Positions 7,043 to 12,115 of a DNA stretch of 12,115 nucleotides are shown here, piece by piece. Position numbers and translations under genes: made by a program. Origin of the DNA: Rickettsiales bacterium (lineage in GTDB: Bacteria > Pseudomonadota > Alphaproteobacteria > Rickettsiales > Deianiraeaceae); the NCBI GenBank assembly GCA_017477855.1, contig JAFUUN010000122.1, forward strand, positions 1-12,115. The letters run 5' to 3'. How positions within the stretch are numbered: position 1 is the stretch's first letter; every line of letters starts with the position of its first letter. The notes under the pieces were generated by a model that was not told the origin of the DNA, did not search any database, and saw only the letters and a list, made by a program, of their open reading frames with translations.

Positions 7043-7950
7043 GCTTGCTCACCAATTTCAATTTGGTGCTCTTTGATCCCCATCCATGTGCTATAAATCA
7101 GCAGTACCATGCCTACAAAAGCCATCAAATTCCACTTATATCCCTCCATAAATGTGCTGACAACCATCGCCAAAATTGGCATAATAAAATTGATATAAGA
7201 TGATTTAACCGCGCCCTGTTTTTCAATGATGTAATATGTAGCCAACAATGCTATAACAGAGGCCGTAATTGCCAACCATGCAACTGCCAACATGTATTTT
7301 ACATTGAAAACAGAAGCACTAACCAAGCTCGCATGTGGATGTAAAATGAAGCCAAGAACAAGAAAAATTATCGCAGCAAAGAAAAAGTGGTAGAACAAAA
7401 ATGTCATTCGTGGCATTGATTTTACGTCCGCGTTAGCCTTTTCATAAACAACATTCCTAACCACGACAACAACCGTTGATGCAAACGAAAAAGCAATACC
7501 AATTAACGTATCAACGGTAATTTTATCCATCGTCATAAGCTCTTGATTGCAAAGCATAACAAGCCCGACAAACCCGATTACACCACTTACGATAATCTTC
7601 CTGCGCGGAAAACGTTTTGCCAGCATTGCATCAAGGACTTCACTAATAAATAATTGTGTAATTGTCACACATGCAATCAGTCCGGACAGTAAATACTTAG
7701 TCCCATAGCCACTGAGTGACACATTTAACTGCCCGAGTGCAATGATTATGCATGTTAAAATTTCTGTTTTTCTGATTAAAATTCTCTGTCTTCGCACAAG
7801 CAAAATCACAAGCACAAACAATGCTGCAATCATAAGTCGGTAAAACATCATGTATTCCACTGGCAACTCACTGTTTGAAACATACGACAGCACTATCCAA
7901 GCTACCCCGAAGAAGAACGACAGCGAAGTCCATGCCAAAAACAGTAGCAT
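7039..7950 (-). CDS. EamA/DMT-family membrane transporter
   Basis: Inner-membrane permease of the drug/metabolite transporter superfamily. The 303 residues divide into two five-helix EamA repeats (about 1-135 and 146-291), giving ten predicted membrane segments, the usual topology. The second repeat carries the family's typical block near 251-271 (SYINFIMPILAMVVSTFMEG), with the conserved Pro and the Glu-Gly of helix 9. The substrate cannot be told from sequence; rickettsial relatives in this superfamily include S-adenosylmethionine and amino-acid transporters. It is convergent with mrdA, the two stops overlapping in the bases TTAG, and divergent from the small gene at 8030 with a 79-base gap. 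Confidence 0.88.
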   Translation of the reverse strand: MLLFLAWTSLSFFFGVAWIVLSYVSNSELPVEYMMFYRLMIAALFVLVILLVRRQRILIRKTEILTCIIIALGQLNVSLSGYGTKYLLSGLIACVTITQLFISEVLDAMLAKRFPRRKIIVSGVIGFVGLVMLCNQELMTMDKITVDTLIGIAFSFASTVVVVVRNVVYEKANADVKSMPRMTFLFYHFFFAAIIFLVLGFILHPHASLVSASVFNVKYMLAVAWLAITASVIALLATYYIIEKQGAVKSSYINFIMPILAMVVSTFMEGYKWNLMAFVGMVLLIYSTWMGIKEHQIEIGEQA

Positions 7951-7981
7951 AATTGCAAATAAATTTAATGTCTTGATGTAT

Positions 7982-8009
7982 TTTAATTGTAAAGTTTGAT
8001 TTTTATATT
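7982..8009 (+). promoter_or_regulatory. Tentative promoter for the 90-aa gene
   Basis: In the 79-base divergent gap a -10-like TATATT (8004-8009) lies 16 bases after a weak -35 TTTAAT (7982-7987). It would start transcription about 14 bases before the ATG at 8030. A Shine-Dalgarno-like AGGGA (8022-8026) sits only three bases from that ATG. AT-rich sequence makes such boxes common by chance. Confidence 0.3.
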
Positions 8010-8029
8010 CCTTAACATTTCAGGGATTA

Positions 8030-8302
8030 ATGAAGCTTAAAATTTCATCTGACAACGGAATTGTGGAATTGACAACGGTAGATGAGAGCGCTAAAACAGT
8101 GGCCTCTGCGCAATGTGAAGTTCTACACTTTTGTGAACAAATAACCAACATGTTTGACAAGGTTGTTGGTGATAAAAGAGAGCAAGTTACAGATATTGAA
8201 CTTGACCTATCACGGAGCAAAAACATCACCACAGAGCGCATTTTTTTGGCATTTGTCTATGGATATTTTATAGAGCAAGATTTGAAAATTGTGCGTATTT
8301 GA
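8030..8302 (+). CDS. Small hypothetical protein (90 aa)
   Basis: No family recognised. The 90-residue product begins MKLKISSDNGIVELTTVDE, has no membrane segment or signal peptide, and has the even hydrophobic/charged mix of a small globular cytosolic protein, with probable alternating strands and a helix near VLHFCEQITNMFDKVVG. An ATG with AGGGA three bases upstream and a candidate -10 box support it. Its TGA (8300-8302) directly abuts the stop of the convergent OmpA-like gene (8303-8305), leaving no intergenic base. A 73-codon frame on the opposite strand is Ser/Leu-rich and judged a shadow. It may be a lineage-specific gene. Confidence 0.6.
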   Translation: MKLKISSDNGIVELTTVDESAKTVASAQCEVLHFCEQITNMFDKVVGDKREQVTDIELDLSRSKNITTERIFLAFVYGYFIEQDLKIVRI

Positions 8303-9298
8303 TTACTCATTTCCGCTAATGCAAACCGTGATTGCGTCTCTGAAAATCTTGTTTTTCAAGTGCTCATTTGGCAAAGTCAGAGCGACAACTTTCAGAATTG
8401 GTTTGACTGGACTGCCAGATGACAATGTGTTGTAAGCCAAGTTCTTGACGCCGTTCAAGCGCTCTTTCATCAGTCCTTTGTCAGTCTCAAACGCATTTTT
8501 GTAATACATTATTTGTATTGTCGCGCTGGAAAAATATGACATTTTCCTTTGCAAGCGCTTCACTACAACGTTCATTTTGTCAATCATTTTGGCCTCGTAT
8601 GGCTCAAAATATAGAGCATTGCAGAATAGTCCGCGCGCATACAACTTACAACTTTCACATGTTGACAGCCGCGCGTTCAGAGCCAAATCCTCTTTTGTTG
8701 TCAGCTCAAAAACGTTATAACCCTGAGCTAAAAGAGAAAGCCGCATGGCCTTCATGTTATCTAAAAATCGCGCACGGCATCGTTGCATTCTCTCAAACGA
8801 ATTGCCCTCTTCAAAAGCTTCTAACCAGCAGTCATATGCAATGTAGCTATCGGCCAGAACAAGTCCATCGTTGGAGTTAACGATAGAATTGATGGATACA
8901 CTTCGCAGCTGTTCACGCCCGATGATAAACTGTTGCATATCGTCTGGCAAGATACCAAACGAGTATGGATTGGATGGTGAAATAATTTTGTAATTCTTGA
9001 TTTTGTCAGCTTTTTTCTTGAAGTAGTATGCATCTACAAAGTCGTCATGGATGTATCTGTCGTGCGAGAAATTGATATAATTATCCTGCAATGTGCCAGC
9101 AAAATCAAACTCATCGCCATTGCGGTTGACAGCCACTCTTTTGGTAATTTGATTTGCTTTTGAACGTGCCATGAAGTCATCGGTGACCTTTTGTGAGAAC
9201 TTATCGTAACTCTCTTCTGCGTTTGATTTGTCAACAATACAAACGAAAAAAATAGGCAATAAAACTAATGCAGTATATCTAAATAACTTCATCGGCAT
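8303..9298 (-). CDS. Secreted protein with degenerate OmpA-like domain
   Basis: The 331-residue product begins MPMKLFRYTALVLLPIFF, a good Sec signal peptide, with likely cleavage near SNA-EES (25-29). Residues 155-175 read YDCWLEAFEEGNSFERMQRCR, resembling the DCW-E...C-R block that precedes the OmpA C-terminal domain in alphaproteobacterial envelope proteins. Residues 229-290 can be threaded on the OmpA peptidoglycan-binding fold: LYFEPYEAKM, IQIMYY, GLMKERLNGV (compare GLSERRAQSV). The conserved Arg falls at 280, but the position of the essential Asp in G-x-T-D appears to be Tyr265. A likely role is an envelope protein that no longer grips diaminopimelate. The longer frame upstream of 9298 runs through the GC-rich repeat and is not taken as coding. 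Function is inferred. Confidence 0.6.
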   Translation of the reverse strand: MPMKLFRYTALVLLPIFFVCIVDKSNAEESYDKFSQKVTDDFMARSKANQITKRVAVNRNGDEFDFAGTLQDNYINFSHDRYIHDDFVDAYYFKKKADKIKNYKIISPSNPYSFGILPDDMQQFIIGREQLRSVSINSIVNSNDGLVLADSYIAYDCWLEAFEEGNSFERMQRCRARFLDNMKAMRLSLLAQGYNVFELTTKEDLALNARLSTCESCKLYARGLFCNALYFEPYEAKMIDKMNVVVKRLQRKMSYFSSATIQIMYYKNAFETDKGLMKERLNGVKNLAYNTLSSGSPVKPILKVVALTLPNEHLKNKIFRDAITVCISGNE

Positions 9299-9350
9299 CA
9301 GTTTAAAATCAGAAAAATAAATAACAAGATAAAATAAGGATAGATTTTTG

Positions 9351-9429
9351 TTGCGCGGCGCGGAGCGCGTTTGGCCGACGAGGAACGAGGCGCAGCCAAA
9401 CGGCGAGGGCGTGGCCTCGGGCAGCGCAA
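9351..9429 (+). repeat. Cloverleaf-type GC-rich palindromic repeat, copy C
   Basis: Copy C, in the 306-base non-coding stretch 9299-9604. Left part 9351-9373 and right part 9397-9429 are identical to copy A. The central arm is the longest, GTTTGGC/GCCAAAC, closing a short centre with ACGAGGA-ACGAGGC in tandem. As in copy A the outer stem runs on into the AT-rich flanks (9342-9350 with 9430-9439), with one bulged G in the same position (9432). It lies 52 bases upstream of the OmpA-like start, so it may be in that gene's 5' leader or just upstream of its promoter. An open frame crosses it by chance. Confidence 0.85.
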
Positions 9430-9452
9430 CAGAAAATTTTAAAAAAACGCAC

Positions 9453-9537
9453 AAAATTTAAAAAAAATAAAAAAACTTCGCCAAAGCCCCTTCGCACGAA
9501 AAGCACTTTGCATCACTGGACGTGCGGGGCCTTTGGC
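9453..9537 (-). terminator. Intrinsic terminator downstream of the ABC exporter gene
   Basis: Read on the minus strand, a long stem (CTTTGGC 9531-9537 with GCCAAAG 9480-9486; GGG with CCC; CGTGCG 9521-9526 with CGCACG 9493-9498) is followed after four bases by T7-A-T8 (9475 down to 9460). The loop is about 22 bases. The T-rich tail is directly seen on the minus strand, giving leftward polarity, which fits the ABC gene ending at 9605. It would insulate the OmpA-like gene from transcription coming from the right. Confidence 0.6.
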
Positions 9538-9538
9538 A

Positions 9539-9596
9539 TGCGCGGCCGCTGCCGACCGCCTCCGCCCTTGACAAGTCAAGGCCTGCGGCCGCGCAA
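9539..9596. repeat. GC-rich nested inverted repeat
   Basis: A perfect 11-bp outer stem TGCGCGGCCGC/GCGGCCGCGCA (9539-9549 with 9585-9595) encloses CCTTGAC-AA-GTCAAGG (9566-9581). Its ends (TGCGCGGC and CGCGCAA) resemble the ends of the cloverleaf repeats, but the interior differs, so it may be a diverged relative or a second family. It abuts the terminator hairpin and sits 9 bases before the ABC stop. Confidence 0.75.
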
Positions 9597-9604
9597 CAAA
9601 AAAA

Positions 9605-11185
9605 TCAATCAACAAACTTAATCAAATTAACATTATTTAGTTGTCTAATCAAGCTTTCATCGCTGCAAGATATAACAACCAACTTGCCAATTTTTTGCAT
9701 TGTATTAAGTGATATGACAAGATTTTCTATTGCAATTTCATCCAAGTATTTAAATGGTTCTTCCAATATCACAACATTGGCATTACTGTATAACATTGCT
9801 GCGAGATTTATCTTTTTCATGAATGTCAAGGAGAGATTTTCAAACTGATGAAGTAAGGTATAAATTCCATATTCAAGTTTGTCAATTTCAGATTTAAAAT
9901 TCAACATTTGCAAGATATTGTCAATGCGCATTTTATCAACTTCTGAAAAACCGGTTATAATGTCAACAATTCTGGCCTCTGGAAAAACGACTTTGTCAGG
10001 ACAATAATGCAGAAATTTGTAGCCATTTTCATTATTGAAACAGTTGATCTTGCCGCCTTTTGGGGTTATTATTCCTCCAACCAACTTCAAGAAATCAGCT
10101 GTTGTTGCTTCACTTAAACCTTGAATGACATAAATATTTCCGCCTTCAAGGTCGCAACTGATATTCTGCAAATCTTTGTGCGACACATCAATCAAACTTA
10201 TAACTGTTGTATCAGAAGGAATGAATGCATTGGATGTGGTCGTGGCTACTTTTTGCAAGGCATCAGCAATTCGTGAAAGAGCCATTTTAACATTTTTGAA
10301 CGGCAAAATTGAATATACACATCTCTCCATCATTGTGAGAGTTTTGCCTGCTAAAATGTTAGTCAAAATGAACTCACCAAATGAAAAATGATGATATATT
10401 AACATGAACACACTGCACAAAAAAATTGCTGTCTGTGATACTGAAACGACTATCTTGCTGGCCGACTGCCAAATCTCAAATTTGCGCCGTGTGGCCTCGT
10501 TTTTGGTGAAATATTGCTCATTTATCTCCGCATAGTATGCTACCAAATTCTCAATATCAACATTGCTTGATATGTATTGATAATTTTTGAAGATTTCTGA
10601 CAAATTGTCATCATTTTTTGTGTCGTTGTGTGAAATATCTAAAATATCGTCTCTCAATGAGTGCTTTTGGAGGAGTAATATCGCAGCCAACACCACCAAA
10701 CAAGTTGTGCAAATGATTAGGTTTATCCTTGACAAATAGCCAATGATTGCAATTGCGATAATGCACCAAGGTATTTCAAAAATACCAATCAGTCCTTTTT
10801 GGAGTATAAAATTTTTAATCATCAAGACATCTTGCATTAATTTTTGTGATGGCTGAACCGAGTTTTGGCGCCTATTTAATATAATTCCAAGCTTGATGAA
10901 ATTGTTGAATGTAATGCTATCCAAGAACCTTGCGATATTGAAAACGATTGTATTGCGCTTAATTTGCAGGATTTGACCGAATACAAACAGCAACACAACT
11001 TCCACGGTTGGCACAATTATGACCTGCCAGTTCACATTTTTAGCTAAGCTGTTGAAAATGAAATAGGTATATCCAGAAGCACCCAAGAACATCAAATTGA
11101 TAATTGAAGTAAGTAAAAAAGATGCCGTGATGCTCCTCCTTACGATTGTACGAATTTCCTCAAATTTGCTTATGTGCTGCACCAT
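9605..11185 (-). CDS. Type I secretion-like ABC exporter with degenerate ATPase domain
   Basis: The 526 residues (from ATG at 11185) have the layout of PrtD/HlyB-type exporters without an N-terminal peptidase: a membrane domain (about 18-310) with family-like stretches such as FILQKGLIGIFEIPW and ILTNILAGKTLTMMERC, then a nucleotide-binding domain (about 325-526). That domain is unusual. Walker A, normally G-P-S-G-S-G-K-S-T, reads GLSEATTAD (356-364), with no lysine; the signature LSGGQ reads LSLTF (451-455); Walker B reads VVILEEP (471-477), Glu for Asp; the Q-loop Gln and the H-loop His are also absent (ISCSD). The frame is intact, so the product is probably made but unlikely to hydrolyse ATP alone. 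It may pair with an active partner, or be decaying. It lies 38 bases after the CE-clan candidate. A TTG at 11200 is a less likely start. Confidence 0.8.
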   Translation of the reverse strand: MVQHISKFEEIRTIVRRSITASFLLTSIINLMFLGASGYTYFIFNSLAKNVNWQVIIVPTVEVVLLFVFGQILQIKRNTIVFNIARFLDSITFNNFIKLGIILNRRQNSVQPSQKLMQDVLMIKNFILQKGLIGIFEIPWCIIAIAIIGYLSRINLIICTTCLVVLAAILLLQKHSLRDDILDISHNDTKNDDNLSEIFKNYQYISSNVDIENLVAYYAEINEQYFTKNEATRRKFEIWQSASKIVVSVSQTAIFLCSVFMLIYHHFSFGEFILTNILAGKTLTMMERCVYSILPFKNVKMALSRIADALQKVATTTSNAFIPSDTTVISLIDVSHKDLQNISCDLEGGNIYVIQGLSEATTADFLKLVGGIITPKGGKINCFNNENGYKFLHYCPDKVVFPEARIVDIITGFSEVDKMRIDNILQMLNFKSEIDKLEYGIYTLLHQFENLSLTFMKKINLAAMLYSNANVVILEEPFKYLDEIAIENLVISLNTMQKIGKLVVISCSDESLIRQLNNVNLIKFVD

Positions 11186-11188
11186 TTT

Positions 11189-11216
11189 AGTGTATTTCAA
11201 TTTAGATTATTGTCAA
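11189..11216 (-). promoter_or_regulatory. Candidate promoter before the ABC exporter gene
   Basis: On the minus strand a perfect -35 TTGACA (11211-11216) is followed after 16 bases by TACACT (11189-11194, four of six matches to TATAAT). Transcription would begin near 11182, on or just past the ATG at 11185 and next to an in-frame GTG (11180-11182), so the message would be leaderless or nearly so. No Shine-Dalgarno is visible. Read-through from the upstream gene is an alternative. Confidence 0.3.
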
Positions 11217-11223
11217 TTTATTG

Positions 11224-12115
11224 CTAAGTTCTATACATTGAGTTTTGTTGATTTATAGAGTTTAGTGAAGTTGTTGGTCGTCCGATTTTGATTACATTTT
11301 TAAGTCGCTGCATGGCTACATCCTGTTCTTTTGAGAAAGTGCATTTGTGATTGTTCAGATATGTTAAAAATTTTTCCATTTTATTTTCAATTTTTTGATT
11401 ACTTTGCTGACAAAACTTAAATTTCTCGTCTATGTATTCTTGGACAAATTTATTGCATATTATACCACAGGCACCATTTTTTGACTGGATGTTTTCTAAA
11501 TTTTTTTGTTCATTTGAATATGCGACAACATCAAAGATTTTTGCAGTTTTTTGTTTATATTCTTCATCATTTCCGATATAACAATTTGCATCACAAAGTT
11601 TCCAACCATTTGTCATCAATTCTATTGCTTTTTTTGTTCCAAAAAGTTTTGTTAACATTTCTTGTTTTGAGTTTATATTTTCGTAATTCTTATTTTCAGT
11701 TAAAATATGTCCGTTTGGGCCAATCAAAATAACCGCCTTTTCATTATTATCTATTATAAACGCAGTAAAGTGTTTGTCCATCAAAATTGAACCAATTTGC
11801 ATAGAAGCGTTTTCGTCTATTGTTATTTTTCCGCATTTTACAGAGTTTTTTCCTTCTTCTACGAGTTGTTTATTTTCAATTTGTTTTTTCTGAATTTCAA
11901 CTTCCTTGTTAAAATCAAACAGCTTTTCTTTCAACCACATGATTATCATTTTAAATATATTCGGATTTCTCATTGCCTCTATTTCCTCATTATTAAGGTT
12001 GATTTGTTTAATTATCTCTTCTTCTGTATGTCTTGCTCCGTCAGACATGTTAATTGTTGCAATTTCTCCGGGACGAAATTCACTTGCTATGGCTTTCAAA
12101 AATTTTCCATTATCA
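11224..12115 (-). CDS. Putative CE-clan cysteine protease/effector (5' truncated)
   Basis: Partial gene: the frame stays open to the window edge, so the true start may lie outside; the TTG at 12099 (used for numbering, 291 residues) is only one possibility. Residues 24-85 are charged and helical. Residues 109-127 (KHFTAFIID...AVILIG) and 201-220 (LENIQSKNGACGIICNKFVQ) resemble the His and Gln/Cys blocks of CE-clan enzymes: Q205 lies six residues before C211 in Q-x5-C-G-I, as in SENP/Ulp1 and YopJ, and H110 starts H-F/W. The expected acidic residue is unclear (GPNG at 127-130), and the His-Cys gap (101) is longer than in SENP1 or YopJ. Such folds act as deubiquitinases, deSUMOylases or acetyltransferases in host cells. 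Assignment is by eye and moderate at best. No membrane segment or signal peptide is seen. Confidence 0.5.
   Translation of the reverse strand, partial: DNGKFLKAIASEFRPGEIATINMSDGARHTEEEIIKQINLNNEEIEAMRNPNIFKMIIMWLKEKLFDFNKEVEIQKKQIENKQLVEEGKNSVKCGKITIDENASMQIGSILMDKHFTAFIIDNNEKAVILIGPNGHILTENKNYENINSKQEMLTKLFGTKKAIELMTNGWKLCDANCYIGNDEEYKQKTAKIFDVVAYSNEQKNLENIQSKNGACGIICNKFVQEYIDEKFKFCQQSNQKIENKMEKFLTYLNNHKCTFSKEQDVAMQRLKNVIKIGRPTTSLNSINQQNSMYRT

Noticed and set aside
8020..8241. 73-codon minus-strand frame opposite the 90-aa gene
   Set aside because: Ser/Thr/Leu-rich with no balanced composition; the plus-strand frame has better start signals and a globular composition.
12..9429. CRISPR array
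   Set aside because: The three GC-rich copies are thousands of bases apart, not regularly spaced, and no cas genes are present.
9299..9454. N-terminal extension of the OmpA-like frame through repeat C
   Set aside because: The extension translates the GC-rich repeat and AT-rich flanks; the Met at 9298 directly precedes a good signal peptide.
9522..9848. 108-codon plus-strand frame starting in the GC-rich inverted repeat
   Set aside because: Overlaps the 3' end of the ABC gene antisense and begins inside a structured non-coding element.

Overview
The window comes from an AT-rich bacterial genome, most likely a host-associated alphaproteobacterium of the Rickettsiales/Holosporales type. The grounds are an alphaproteobacterial-looking FtsZ with a long acidic linker, Mnh-type Na+/H+ antiporter subunits, many Asn/Lys-rich proteins of no recognisable family, TTG/GTG starts with weak ribosome binding sites, and long poly-A tracts inside genes. 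Genus cannot be assigned from sequence alone. No rRNA, tRNA, CRISPR, IS or prophage genes are visible.

Layout. Positions 1-3475 hold a leftward run of five closely spaced genes: an Asn-rich protein of unknown function, thyA, a second Asn-rich hypothetical, mnhB and mnhG. Divergent from it, ftsZ and mrdA (PBP2) run rightward (3520-7042), pairing the division tubulin with the elongation transpeptidase. An EamA/DMT permease runs leftward and meets mrdA tail to tail with overlapping stop codons. A small 90-aa gene (8030-8302, rightward) abuts a leftward secreted protein that looks like a degenerate OmpA-family protein. After a 306-base non-coding stretch come two more leftward genes: an ABC exporter of the type I secretion type whose nucleotide-binding motifs are nearly all lost, and, upstream of it and running off the window edge, a protein with Q-x5-C-G-I and H-F motifs suggesting a CE-clan (Ulp1/YopJ-like) cysteine protease or effector.

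The most striking non-coding feature is a family of three GC-rich elements (12-103, 5055-5138, 9351-9429) in an otherwise AT-rich sequence. Their ends are essentially identical (23 nt left, 33 nt right with one difference) and can fold into a four-way, cloverleaf-like structure. The centre differs completely between copies, yet its closing base pairs change in a compensatory way. A related compound inverted repeat and a strong intrinsic terminator sit next to the third copy (9453-9596).

How the parts fit: envelope growth and division (ftsZ, mrdA, OmpA-like), ion homeostasis (mnhBG), dTMP synthesis (thyA) and small-molecule transport (EamA) form the housekeeping part. The right end (CE-clan candidate plus pseudo-ATPase exporter) looks like accessory, host-interaction material. 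Functions beyond the named families are inference.
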